Positions 52,969 to 61,775 of a stretch of 64,000 bases of DNA are shown here, in pieces; position 1 is the first letter of the stretch; each line of letters starts with the position of its first letter. Below the pieces are notes generated by a model, which saw nothing but the letters and a program-made list of their open reading frames with translations, was not told where the DNA came from and did no database searches. The stretch spans positions 248,001-312,000 of the forward strand of contig NZ_CP034930.1 of NCBI RefSeq assembly GCF_004014855.1, given 5' to 3'. The DNA comes from Apibacter raozihei. Lineage in GTDB: Bacteria; Bacteroidota; Bacteroidia; Flavobacteriales; Weeksellaceae. A program made the position numbers and the translations under genes.

Positions 52969-53502
52969 TTTTTGGAATTTAAAGAAATCAAAACCAGCTT
53001 TTATTTCTACTGAAAATTAAAAAAAGTATGAAATTTATTTACAGGATTGTAAAGACTTATATGATTGTAAATATCAGCAACAATATTTATCTTTTAGAGT
53101 TTTTTGTATAACCTTACTAATTGTTAATTTCATTTGAAGTTAATGTATAAATAATCCGCATATAAAAAGACCCTTAAAAAAAGGGCCAAACTACTAACTT
53201 ATTAATTCGTATAATTCTTATTGATTGAAATCTTTTAACTTTAATTCAAGTTAAAATTTACTTATATACAAATTTGATACATTCTTTTTATGTTTTTGTT
53301 AATTTATTATAAAAAAAATTTATATGAATATAGATTATATTTTATATGCGTTTAAATATTTATAAATCAAATACATAATAATAAAATAATATTATCATAA
53401 ATTATGTTTTATAAAAAAATTTATGTTTTTATATACACTATTTGAAAGATATTTATTTATGGCACAAAATTAGAAGTAGAAGTGCAAATTATGAATTTCA
53501 TT
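52969..53502. other. Intergenic region, AT-rich, no gene seen
   Basis: About 530 bp. A short hairpin (GACCCTT...AAGGGCC at about 53169-53187) lacks a T tail. No frame or recognisable promoter. Confidence 0.55.
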
Positions 53503-54081
53503 ATGAATACCTTTAAAATTAGCAGTTTCACATTTTTATTATTATCAATCTTTTTATTTTCCTGTGGTGAAAAATCATCTACAAATCCTCCTAAAGATTC
53601 TTTAAATTCATCTTTAATTGAAAATGAGAGTACAGAAGAACAGAGTTTACCCATATCTGATTTACAGTTATCTTCATCTCAAGACCAGTTAATAAAAGAA
53701 ATATACCAAAAATACAGAGGTAAATTTGAAGAAGTGGGAAGAAACAGAAATATAACTGGATATGAAAAGGGAGTAAGAAAAAGAGAATTAGCTTATGAGC
53801 GTAAAGAAGAGATTTTAAAAATCCTGAACGCTGAACAACGAAAAATTGCAGAAAACTGGTCGGGAGATGTGAATGATCAAAATAATGATTATTTAGAATC
53901 CCAACTTGAGACATTAGAAAACAGTTATAAAGTAAATAAAAATAACATTGAAAATAATACAAATTTATCTAAAGAGGAAAAAAAATTAAAGAAAGAAGAA
54001 TTAGAAAACCAATATAAAATTGATAGAAAAAAATTGAAATCAAGAAAAGATATTATTAAAGATTCTCACTTAACAAAATAA
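53503..54081 (+). CDS. Charged coiled-coil lipoprotein
   Basis: Start placed at the third in-frame Met (53503), giving MNTFKISSFTFLLLSIFLFSC with a lipobox at C21. The first ATG (53482) would add seven residues ahead of the signal. The mature part is Lys/Glu/Asn-rich and helical (QLIKEIYQKYRGKFEEVGRN, KKRELAYERKEEILKILNAE) and should form a coiled coil. Function unknown. Confidence 0.65.
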   Translation: MNTFKISSFTFLLLSIFLFSCGEKSSTNPPKDSLNSSLIENESTEEQSLPISDLQLSSSQDQLIKEIYQKYRGKFEEVGRNRNITGYEKGVRKRELAYERKEEILKILNAEQRKIAENWSGDVNDQNNDYLESQLETLENSYKVNKNNIENNTNLSKEEKKLKKEELENQYKIDRKKLKSRKDIIKDSHLTK

Positions 54082-54219
54082 TTCAATTTTATTATCTAAC
54101 TAATTAACACTTAGACTTTTATTTTATTTTATTTTTTTTATAATTGTATTAAATATATTTATAATATTAATGTATATTAATATTAAAATTTCCGTTAATT
54201 TGTACTACACAATTATATC

Positions 54220-54345
54220 ATGAAGACACTTACAAAACTTTTTAATTTCAAATTAAAAAAAGAAAACATTTTATTAACCTTCACTATTTTACTATTTATA
54301 TTTTTTTTATTACACCTTAGAGGTTTATCTGATTTATCATTTTAA
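54220..54345 (+). CDS. Small single-pass membrane protein, 41 aa
   Basis: ATG at 54220 opens 41 codons: a basic N-terminus (MKTLTKLFNFKLKKEN), one hydrophobic helix (ILLTFTILLFIFFLLHL) and a short tail ending GLSDLSF. It is followed 21 nt later by a perfect 11-bp hairpin. The topology and terminator make it a reasonable small gene, but its length means it could be chance. Confidence 0.4.
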   Translation: MKTLTKLFNFKLKKENILLTFTILLFIFFLLHLRGLSDLSF

Positions 54346-54366
54346 ATTAGGCTTTCATTAAAAAAT

Positions 54367-54396
54367 ATTACGAGCTAAAATTTTATAGCTCGTAAT
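54367..54396. terminator. Hairpin terminator before acetolactate decarboxylase
   Basis: ATTACGAGCTA (54367-54377) pairs with TAGCTCGTAAT (54386-54396). It lies 12 nt after the minus-strand gene's stop and serves it, and perhaps the small plus-strand gene too. Confidence 0.75.
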
Positions 54397-54407
54397 TCTG
54401 ATTTGTA

Positions 54408-55124
54408 TTATTTTTCAACATTTTTAACCATTTCCATCATTTTATCATTATCCAAATCCTTTTTCAAGTATTCTTCAGTATTAAATAATTTTAGTGATAA
54501 ATTAAACTTAGTTTCATAGAATACTTCGGCTTCTAAACAATCAAATTCGAAAACATGCCCTCCCACTTTCTTATCTTCACTTACATAGTGTAGATGAAAT
54601 CCTGCTACAGAAACATTTTCAAAAAATTCCGGGCTCCAAAAACCGATAAGTATTCCTCTGCTATTCTCAAACGTTCTGACTAATTGATTATGCGCAAATT
54701 CACTTCCATCTTTATAATTCTCCCCTCCATCTTTAGGGGTTCTGATAACAACTTTATTAAATGTTGCAACAATTTTTACAGCTAAAAAAACATTATCCAA
54801 CAACACATTTTGTGATAATTTTTCATGTAAATTAGATTTGTTTAAATGCGTTGCCTGAAAAGACTTTTCCGGATTAAAAGTCGTAATTTGGGCAAAAGGT
54901 AACAAATCTGTATTTTTTAATTCTCTTAGTTCATGATTGTCTTTGCCTTCTAACATTTCGCCATCAATAATAATTTCTCCTGACATACCATCCGAGCATC
55001 CCAGCCCGAAATTACCACAAGCTAATACGTCTTTTGCTTTAAAATTGCCTTTAATTATACCACTCATTAATGCATTAATAGTTGAAAATTGATATAAAAC
55101 TTGTTTTTTAGATTTAGTGTCCAT
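54408..55124 (-). CDS. budA: Acetolactate decarboxylase
   Basis: Converts alpha-acetolactate to acetoin in the butanediol/acetoin branch of pyruvate metabolism, or removes excess acetolactate from branched-chain synthesis. The 238-aa protein carries the zinc site GFHLHYV (H177, H179) with H190 in KKVGGH, plus the family's DGEMLEG near 54 and RTFENSRGILIGFWSPEF with the active-site region. No acetolactate synthase or butanediol dehydrogenase lies nearby. Confidence 0.9.
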   Translation of the reverse strand: MDTKSKKQVLYQFSTINALMSGIIKGNFKAKDVLACGNFGLGCSDGMSGEIIIDGEMLEGKDNHELRELKNTDLLPFAQITTFNPEKSFQATHLNKSNLHEKLSQNVLLDNVFLAVKIVATFNKVVIRTPKDGGENYKDGSEFAHNQLVRTFENSRGILIGFWSPEFFENVSVAGFHLHYVSEDKKVGGHVFEFDCLEAEVFYETKFNLSLKLFNTEEYLKKDLDNDKMMEMVKNVEK

Positions 55125-55512
55125 TTTTTATTTATTTAATAATCTGAATGTTACAAACTTCATACCACACGGACATTAATTAATACCTATAATTTTGATA
55201 ATAATAAGCTAAGGTTATTAAATAAAATATTCTTATAAAGGAAACGCTCTATATATATAAAAAGCTTATTTTCAAATAATTATACTTAATCTTATTTTAA
55301 CAAACAATAATATTATATTATCATATTAAAATATATAATTAATAAATAATAATTTAAATTGAAATAAAATTTTATTATATAAAAATTAATTAATATTTTT
55401 GTATAGTAAATATAATTTTGAGAGCAATTCATGGTAATTTGGTTTGCCATGGATAAAAAATGAAAGCAACCGTACGGTTGCTTTTATTTTTTATAAAAAA
55501 GTTTTATGTGTA
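55125..55512. other. Intergenic region with a candidate small RNA
   Basis: AT-rich. Its right end holds a short unit with a -7 box and terminator (55409-55487). Otherwise only the promoter region of the decarboxylase gene is expected. Confidence 0.5.
55410..55487 (+). ncRNA. Candidate short RNA or leader with terminator
   Basis: TAATTTTG (about 55411-55418) matches the -7 consensus. About 15 nt downstream is a ten-codon frame (MVIWFAMDKK), which overlaps a CATGG/CCATG hairpin. Then AAAGCAACCG (55463-55472) pairs with CGGTTGCTTT (55475-55484), followed by T-rich sequence. No gene follows on this strand. The terminator may instead serve the minus-strand gene at 55513. Confidence 0.35.
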
Positions 55513-56577
55513 TTATTTATTAATTTCTTTATACAGATTATTTTTAAAAAAATCAGTTCCATTTCTTTTATCGAATTTATCTGCAAGGTTTACTGCAAGC
55601 TCAAAATAATATATATACAATTGTTTGAAATTATATAAATCATCTGAATTATATAAGGGAAACTTAGGGCTGAGATTCATTTTTTGATTTTTATCACTTT
55701 CAAATAATCGTAAACAATTTTTAGAAAATGTAAATCGAATTGAATCTTCGGCCTCAGGTTCCCAGCACGAATATTTTTCAAAATATTCAAGCCCTTTCTT
55801 CCTGTCATTATCGATCATGTAATTTATAAGTAATGAAACGGTTGACAAAACAGAACTATCTGACTTATCTATCAATTCTAATTCCTTTATAGCCATTTCA
55901 TAATAAGTATGAGCTCTCGGATCTTTTGCTTTGTTCAAGTAGTAAGACAATTCGCACAAGGTAACAAAAGGCATATGAGCACAGGTAACTCTTTTATTAA
56001 TTAAATCGTGAGCCTGAACAATAGCTTCATCATAATTTTCTTTTAAAAGCTCCATTACGACTTTAGTATCAAGTTCACAGGCCGGGCAATGTGACATATC
56101 ATCTCTGGCTTCTGCTTCTCTCAATTCTATAAAATGTTCCGCTTGTTTACTATCTCCTAAAAATTGATTCCAAGCTATTAACACACTATAATACCCTCTA
56201 AGGCTAAAGCCGTTTCTTTGCATCCTCAGCTTTAAATCTTCCAAAATTTTCTCTACTTGCTCTCTGGATATATTTACATTTCTGTAAGATGCATTAGCCA
56301 TCCATTTATATTCCCATAAAAATTCATTTTCGCTAAACAAATCCTGATTTTTCTCCCAAGTATCTAATATCCACGAAAAGGCAGAAAAACTTTCTACGCA
56401 ACGAGCTGTGTTTACTTCTTCAGCTATCAGATTCAAACGAAAATCAAAACCCCAGTCTAAATCATTATTTACATCAGCTATATTTATAGCTTGTTTGAGC
56501 AAAGCTATTCTATCTTCGATAATTACTACCTCTTTTAGTTTGAGTTCTATTTTCTGCAGTTCCAGATTGTAATTCAT
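55513..56577 (-). CDS. Helical-repeat (TPR-like) protein, paralogue 2, 354 aa
   Basis: Predicted all-helical solenoid, starting MNYNLELQKIELKLKEVV and with repeat-like pieces (RIALLKQAINIADVNNDLDW, FVTLCELSYYLNKAKDPRAH). A CxxC lies in DDMSHCPACELD and a further Cys in VTCAHMPF. Clearly related to the gene 14 nt upstream (56592), which has DGMSDCEACEQ and FCAEVPF at the same places. Tandem duplication, probable operon. Function unknown; protein-protein interaction with a metal- or disulfide-stabilised bend is a guess. Confidence 0.68.
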   Translation of the reverse strand: MNYNLELQKIELKLKEVVIIEDRIALLKQAINIADVNNDLDWGFDFRLNLIAEEVNTARCVESFSAFSWILDTWEKNQDLFSENEFLWEYKWMANASYRNVNISREQVEKILEDLKLRMQRNGFSLRGYYSVLIAWNQFLGDSKQAEHFIELREAEARDDMSHCPACELDTKVVMELLKENYDEAIVQAHDLINKRVTCAHMPFVTLCELSYYLNKAKDPRAHTYYEMAIKELELIDKSDSSVLSTVSLLINYMIDNDRKKGLEYFEKYSCWEPEAEDSIRFTFSKNCLRLFESDKNQKMNLSPKFPLYNSDDLYNFKQLYIYYFELAVNLADKFDKRNGTDFFKNNLYKEINK

Positions 56578-56591
56578 AATGCTTCAAGTTC

Positions 56592-57767
56592 TTATAATCT
56601 CGATAATTCTTCAAGTAATAGTTTATTATAATTTTGTGTTTTATTTCTGGCATCAAATTTATAAGCCAAATCTTCTGCTATTTTTTTATAGTAGTCAAAA
56701 AAAACATGTGTCCTGTATAGACCGTTTTCTTTATAAAAAGGAAAAGAAGGTCTCAAATTTTCCAATTTAATATCTTCATCTTTTTTAAATAGTTTAAGAA
56801 AGTTTAAAGATACTTCAAAGCTTATTTTATCTTCAGCATTTAATTGCCAATGCGCATATTTAGTGAAAAGAGATATAGCTAACTGTTTGTTATGTTCTGC
56901 ACTGTAATTAATTAATTTTGATATATCGGATATGGCCGAAGTATTTTTATCTGATTTTAATTCTCCCAATGCTTTATTAAAATAAAACCGGGCTTCCGGG
57001 CGATTTCCTTTATTTAAATAATAGGCTAAATTACAATAGGTATTAAATGGAACTTCGGCACAAAATAATTTTTTCATTTGCATTTCTTTCATATCAGAAA
57101 GAGCTTCATCAAAATTCCCATTCATTAGTTTAATTTTAATTTTTGCATTCTGTTCGCAGGCTTCACAATCTGACATACCATCCCTTCCTAATCTATCACG
57201 TTCTTTAATTATATTCATTGCTCCATATATATCTCCTATATTTTCCCTCCACATCAATTCAGGAACAAAATACCCTCCCAATCCAAAACCATTATTCTCT
57301 AATCTAGTTTTTAAATCTTGTAATATATTTTGAATTTGCTGATAGCTTATTGATGAATTATCAATTGACGATACCGCCAACCATTTATATTGCCACAGTA
57401 TGTCTTCTTCATTAAACAATTCTTTATAATTATCTACCGCTTCCAACAGCCACGCCATAGCCGAAAAACTATCTGTACAATGCGAGGTATCATTTTCCTC
57501 TTCTATTAATTGTATTCTTAAGTCAAAAGCCTCTTGAATTTCGTTATGCGAGTCTGCCAACTGTATTGATTGCTTTAATAACGAAATCCTTTCATCTGCA
57601 CTTTCCATTTCTTCCATTAATTGATATCGCAAATCTATTCCTTCAAATAAATCATTATTATCATCAGCTATTTCTATAGCTCTGCCCAGTAATAATTTTC
57701 TTTCTGAGGAGTTGTTTTCCTGACTTATTTTAATTAGAAGCCTCTGTATCTCCAGATTATAATTCAT
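56592..57767 (-). CDS. Helical-repeat (TPR-like) protein, paralogue 1, 391 aa
   Basis: Start placed at ATG 57767 (MNYNLEIQRLLIKISQ), which aligns with the start of its paralogue. The frame could extend 11 codons further, to 57800. It carries an extra N-terminal repeat relative to the paralogue (NDLFEGIDLRYQLMEEMESA, then NEIQEAFDLRIQLIEEENDT), the CxxC in MSDCEACEQ, and the shared end RFYFNKALGELK...SFPFY. No catalytic motif. Such paralogues often come from neighbour-dependent expansion. Role unknown. Confidence 0.68.
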   Translation of the reverse strand: MNYNLEIQRLLIKISQENNSSERKLLLGRAIEIADDNNDLFEGIDLRYQLMEEMESADERISLLKQSIQLADSHNEIQEAFDLRIQLIEEENDTSHCTDSFSAMAWLLEAVDNYKELFNEEDILWQYKWLAVSSIDNSSISYQQIQNILQDLKTRLENNGFGLGGYFVPELMWRENIGDIYGAMNIIKERDRLGRDGMSDCEACEQNAKIKIKLMNGNFDEALSDMKEMQMKKLFCAEVPFNTYCNLAYYLNKGNRPEARFYFNKALGELKSDKNTSAISDISKLINYSAEHNKQLAISLFTKYAHWQLNAEDKISFEVSLNFLKLFKKDEDIKLENLRPSFPFYKENGLYRTHVFFDYYKKIAEDLAYKFDARNKTQNYNKLLLEELSRL

Positions 57768-57801
57768 CTTATTTGCTTTTAGATAAATCAATATACGCAC
57801 A

Positions 57802-57809
57802 CAAATATA
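57802..57809 (-). promoter_or_regulatory. -7 box of the helical-repeat operon
   Basis: The minus strand reads TATATTTG, 34 nt upstream of ATG 57767. This position is too close for the longer start at 57800, so it supports the shorter one. Confidence 0.5.
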
Positions 57810-57878
57810 CCTAATTTATCTTTCTATTGTGATAAAGTAAACATACTTTACTTTACTATTTTCGTAGTCTAATATTAG

Positions 57879-57886
57879 TATATTTG
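57879..57886 (+). promoter_or_regulatory. -7 box of the HTTM gene
   Basis: TATATTTG ends 2 nt before a GTG (57888) that would otherwise be the longest start. Transcription should begin after that GTG, so the next in-frame GTG (57909) is the likely start. Confidence 0.5.
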
Positions 57887-57908
57887 TGTGATTTATAAAT
57901 GTACTTCT

Positions 57909-59234
57909 GTGAAATTTTTTTCAAAAAAATTGTTTCTTGAAATAGACAACTCATCCCTTATTGTCTTTCGAATATTTTTTGGTTTTTTATTGACTGCAGA
58001 AACCTGGGGTGCCATACTTACAGGGTGGGTTAAAAATAATTTTATCACCCCTAAAGTATTTTTTCCATTCATAGGTTTTGAGTGGTTGCACCCTTTACCA
58101 GGAAACGGAATGTATTATTACTTTATTGTAATGGGTATTTTAGGTCTTATGGTTATGGTTGGATATTATTATCGTATATCTTTATTTTTTTTCACCTTAC
58201 TATGGACATCCCAGTACTTAATGCAAAAAACTGCTTATAATAATCATTATTATTTTTTAATACTGATTTGCTCTCTTATGTTATTTTTACCAGCAAATGC
58301 TTATTGTTCCTTGGATTCAAAAAAAAATAAACGATTGCGCTCATATACTATGCCTCAGTGGTGCTCAGTTTTATTAATTTTTCAGGCAGCTATTTTGTAT
58401 TTTTATGCGACTCTAGCCAAAATATATCCAGACTGGCTGGACGGGACGTTTACCCGCCTTCTTTATTCCGATAAAACTGATTTTCCTATAATTGGTAAAT
58501 ATTTTACAGAAAAGTGGTTTTATCTTCCAGTAGCATATTTGGGGATACTCTTTGACGGTCTAGTAATTCCTTTATTGTTATGGAAAAAAACAAGGACATT
58601 TGCTTTACTTGCAAATTTAATATTTCATCTTTCCAATTCTTTCATTCTTCAGGTAGGTATATTTCCATATCTAGCTTTAAGTTTTGTTATTTTTGTATAT
58701 CCACCGTTAACTATTAAAAAAATATTTTTCAGAAAACGGCCCTGGGTCAGTAATGAAAATTATTCCAGCTATAAACCCCGATATTTTTATTATCTTTTTG
58801 GAGTCTATTTTTTAATTCAGCTTTTTCTACCTCTTCGCCATTATTTTATTAAGGGTGATGTTTTCTGGACAGAGGAAGGACACAGACTTAGCTGGAGAAT
58901 GATGCTCAGACAAAAAAGCGGAAATACTCATTATAAAGTTATTGATAAATCAACTAAAGAAACCATTCCTTTTAACCTATATGATTTACTGACTGATAAA
59001 CAGGTTTATAAAGCTAACTGTTACCCGGATTATATTTGGCAAACCGCTCAGTATATTAAACATGAATTTTATAAAAAGGGTATAATTGTAGATATTTATG
59101 CTGATAGCTTTATCTCTGTCAATGGACATCCGTTTCATCGATTTATTGATCCTGATGTAAATCTAGCGGAAGCTGACTGGAACTACTTTTTTCACAATAA
59201 TTGGATCTTACTTTACAACAATTACATGGAATAA
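57909..59234 (+). CDS. HTTM-domain membrane protein (vitamin K-dependent carboxylase-like)
   Basis: A 441-aa protein from GTG 57909 (MKFFSKKLFLEIDNSSLIVF). It has the HTTM pattern: LIVFRIFFGFLLTAETWGA, then FEWLHPLPGNGMYYYFIVMG, TSQYLMQKTAYNNHYYFLIL, and WCSVLLIFQAAILYFYATLAKIYPDWL. There are about eight membrane helices, followed by a soluble C-terminal part with WRMMLRQKSGNTHYKV. Bacterial members are related to gamma-glutamyl carboxylase, but their substrates are mostly unknown. It is divergent from the helical-repeat operon. Confidence 0.85.
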   Translation: MKFFSKKLFLEIDNSSLIVFRIFFGFLLTAETWGAILTGWVKNNFITPKVFFPFIGFEWLHPLPGNGMYYYFIVMGILGLMVMVGYYYRISLFFFTLLWTSQYLMQKTAYNNHYYFLILICSLMLFLPANAYCSLDSKKNKRLRSYTMPQWCSVLLIFQAAILYFYATLAKIYPDWLDGTFTRLLYSDKTDFPIIGKYFTEKWFYLPVAYLGILFDGLVIPLLLWKKTRTFALLANLIFHLSNSFILQVGIFPYLALSFVIFVYPPLTIKKIFFRKRPWVSNENYSSYKPRYFYYLFGVYFLIQLFLPLRHYFIKGDVFWTEEGHRLSWRMMLRQKSGNTHYKVIDKSTKETIPFNLYDLLTDKQVYKANCYPDYIWQTAQYIKHEFYKKGIIVDIYADSFISVNGHPFHRFIDPDVNLAEADWNYFFHNNWILLYNNYME

Positions 59235-59326
59235 TTCATGGATATTTTTTTAGTTCAAATAATTTTATTAATTAAATAATTGAATACAAGCTTTGATGGT
59301 TCGATAACATGAACAAACCTTGGAAT

Positions 59327-59361
59327 AAAAAAGGATGAATCCAACGATTCACCCTTTTTTA
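59327..59361. terminator. Terminator between HTTM gene and phosphoesterase
   Basis: AAAAAAGG-ATGAATC pairs with GATTCACCC-TTTTTT around CAAC (about 59327-59361), flanked by A and T tracts. It can serve both converging genes. Confidence 0.7.
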
Positions 59362-59385
59362 GATAGTACTAAATGTTACTTCTAA

Positions 59386-60255
59386 TCAGGGTTCAATAGT
59401 ATGTTTCCATCCATAGTCAATATATTCCCATTTTATTTTGTTTGCAGAATCAACATCTACAGTTAAAAATCCTTCTTTTGTACCATAAAATGGCCCATAC
59501 CACCAAGCTGCACTAATAGCTCCTGCAGTAATATATTGAACATCCTGAGAATATATTTCTTCATATAAGTGTTGATGTCCCTGAAGAACAAGTTTAAGAT
59601 TGTATCCTTTGAATGCTTCTAGTAATTCTTTATAATTATTTACAACGTCCAGAAATACATATCTGCCTTCAACTACAGGATAGTAAAGTGAATATATAGG
59701 TACATGAGTCACCACTATAATAGGAGTTTCTGGAGAAATAGTTTTCAAATTATCATTTAACCAGTTTATTTGTTCTTTGTTATAATAATATCCTTCTTTA
59801 TCGCCTGTCTGAACACTGTTTAAAACAAAAAATCGAACGTTTTTTTTCTCAAAAGTGTAGTATGATTGTTTGAAATGTTTATTAAAAAGCTCATCTCCTT
59901 TTGTATATCCTTTTTCCTCATCAAAAAAACGATCGTGGTTACCTATTGCAGGATAAATACTTAAAGAGGATTTATTTAATTCTGCTTTAAATGCTGTATA
60001 TAAACTATCTGCTCTATTGTAATTTTTATTCAGCTTATCTACGTCTACTAAGTCTCCTCCTAAAAGGATAAATTCTACATTAGATTTTTCAACCTTTTTT
60101 AGAGCTTTCTGAAACCCTTCAAAACAATTCCCTTTATTTTTATAATTAAGGTGGATATCTGTCATAAAAGCAAATCTTAATTTCGGTTTACCAGATTGTG
60201 CTTCTGCGAAAAGCACACATAAAACCAGAAGAATTGTCATAATTTTTTTATTCAT
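59386..60255 (-). CDS. Exported calcineurin-like metallophosphoesterase
   Basis: Start placed at ATG 60255, giving a clean signal peptide (MNKKIMTILLVLCVLFAEAQ) and 289 aa. The longer frame to 60438 runs into the SusD gene and is not supported. Metallophosphatase motifs in order: MTDIHL (D33, H35), GGDLVD (D68), GNHD (105-108), THVPIY and GHQHLYEE. An exported phosphatase 46 nt after the SusD stop suggests that the SusC/D system takes up a phosphorylated or phosphate-releasing substrate. Confidence 0.88.
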   Translation of the reverse strand: MNKKIMTILLVLCVLFAEAQSGKPKLRFAFMTDIHLNYKNKGNCFEGFQKALKKVEKSNVEFILLGGDLVDVDKLNKNYNRADSLYTAFKAELNKSSLSIYPAIGNHDRFFDEEKGYTKGDELFNKHFKQSYYTFEKKNVRFFVLNSVQTGDKEGYYYNKEQINWLNDNLKTISPETPIIVVTHVPIYSLYYPVVEGRYVFLDVVNNYKELLEAFKGYNLKLVLQGHQHLYEEIYSQDVQYITAGAISAAWWYGPFYGTKEGFLTVDVDSANKIKWEYIDYGWKHTIEP

Positions 60256-60301
60256 TTTAATATGTATTAGGTCGGTTATTATAAATTTTATTGTTGAATT
60301 T

Positions 60302-61756
60302 TTATTTAAGTATCCACATAACTCCATTACTATCATCTCCTCCGGGATATTGGCTGGTAATCGCATTTGCAAGATTGGTATTATTGTTTGTAATTTCACT
60401 GGATGGATACATCCACCTTTGAGGAATTTTACGACCATTTAGGGCTCCGGATCCATCAGTATTGAATTTAGGATAACCGGTTCTTCTTTGGTCATAAAAT
60501 ATTTGCCAGCCCGTATTAAAAAATAAAGCTATATGTTTCTGATTCATGATTTGCTCAAGTATATTTCCTGACTGTAACTTTATAACCGGTTGTTCTAAAT
60601 ATGTTTCTACATCAGAATTTTCTACATGATAAAAATTCATCGATGCTTTTATACCGTTTACATAACATGTATTTACATCCCTATTTATCCATCCGTAAAA
60701 GGCTGCTTCTGCAAGAATGAACTGCAATTCTGCAAATCCCATTAAAATGCCCGGTTCATTTACCGGATCATCAAAATACCTGGGATGTATTCTGGATGCA
60801 AGTCCTGAGGATGCTTTTTCGGAATTTGCTCCTAAATCACCACTTCCATACAGTCCATCGTAATAACTAAACGGGTCAGAATTATCTATTCCTGCTAAAT
60901 TGGTTTTCTTTTCAGCCATTTTAAAAAGTCTGGGATCTTTATATAATTTGAGTTTATCAACAAAACTCTGTTCCATATAAAAAGCTGTTTTTAATTCGTT
61001 GCTATTGAAATAGGGATAACGATTATTCGCCTGGTTATAGAAATTTAGTAAACCACTATCGCTATGGCTTTCCATGATAGGGTTTTCTGAGGGATTGTTT
61101 ATTATTTCGGCAAAAGACTGTTTTACATTCAGGGTTGTATCTTCTGATCTTTTGGATAAATCCATAAGGATTCTTAGTCTGTATGAATTTATTAATTTCC
61201 TCCATTTTAAGACATCTCCACCGTAAATTATATCACCACTTATTTGATTTGTAACTGTTGATAATTCCAGATTTGCTGCTTTCAATTCTTCCAGCACATT
61301 TTTATATATACTTTTTTGTGTATCGTATTTTGGATAAGAAACCCCTTGTTTAACGGCCTCGCTATAAGGTATATCTCCAAAAGTTTCAGTTAAGGAAACA
61401 AAATAATAGGCTTTGTAAAAACGTGCCAGGGATACATAAACCTGACTTCCTGAACGACCGGCTTCTTCAACCATTTTTTCAACTTGTTTTATATTATCAT
61501 ATAATTGAAATGAACCTCTCTGCCAGTTATAATACTGGTAAACATTTAATCCATTTATATAAGCTAAGTGTCTGGAAGCTAAGGCTGCTCTATCATCAAT
61601 ATTTTTGAAAGCAGACACTTGTATTCCCGGAAGTAAAAAGTCGGGGCTGACATGTATGACACGATTAGGATCATCCTGATAATCATCTACATAATTGCAC
61701 CCTGATATACTAAATGATATGGATAACAAAAAAATATATATTTTAATATTTTTCAT
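60302..61756 (-). CDS. SusD/RagB-family outer membrane lipoprotein
   Basis: Surface lipoprotein that captures substrate for the SusC transporter. Lipobox at C20 (SFSISGCNYVDDYQDDPN), DPNR near residue 30, and long helical TPR-like framework pieces (LARFYKAYYFVSLTETFGDIPY, GGDVLKWRKLINSYRLRILM). The end MWILK is usual for the family's short tail. It starts 19 nt after the SusC stop, the standard pair order. Belongs to the SusD-like 2 group by general look. Ligand unknown. Confidence 0.9.
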   Translation of the reverse strand: MKNIKIYIFLLSISFSISGCNYVDDYQDDPNRVIHVSPDFLLPGIQVSAFKNIDDRAALASRHLAYINGLNVYQYYNWQRGSFQLYDNIKQVEKMVEEAGRSGSQVYVSLARFYKAYYFVSLTETFGDIPYSEAVKQGVSYPKYDTQKSIYKNVLEELKAANLELSTVTNQISGDIIYGGDVLKWRKLINSYRLRILMDLSKRSEDTTLNVKQSFAEIINNPSENPIMESHSDSGLLNFYNQANNRYPYFNSNELKTAFYMEQSFVDKLKLYKDPRLFKMAEKKTNLAGIDNSDPFSYYDGLYGSGDLGANSEKASSGLASRIHPRYFDDPVNEPGILMGFAELQFILAEAAFYGWINRDVNTCYVNGIKASMNFYHVENSDVETYLEQPVIKLQSGNILEQIMNQKHIALFFNTGWQIFYDQRRTGYPKFNTDGSGALNGRKIPQRWMYPSSEITNNNTNLANAITSQYPGGDDSNGVMWILK

Positions 61757-61775
61757 ATTTATTTACTTTATATAA

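Noticed and set aside
57888..57908. GTG at 57888 as start of the HTTM protein
   Set aside because: It lies 2 nt after a -7 box, so it would probably not be in the transcript. GTG 57909 fits better.
60256..60438. N-terminal extension of the phosphoesterase
   Set aside because: It runs into the SusD coding region and precedes a perfect signal peptide starting at 60255.
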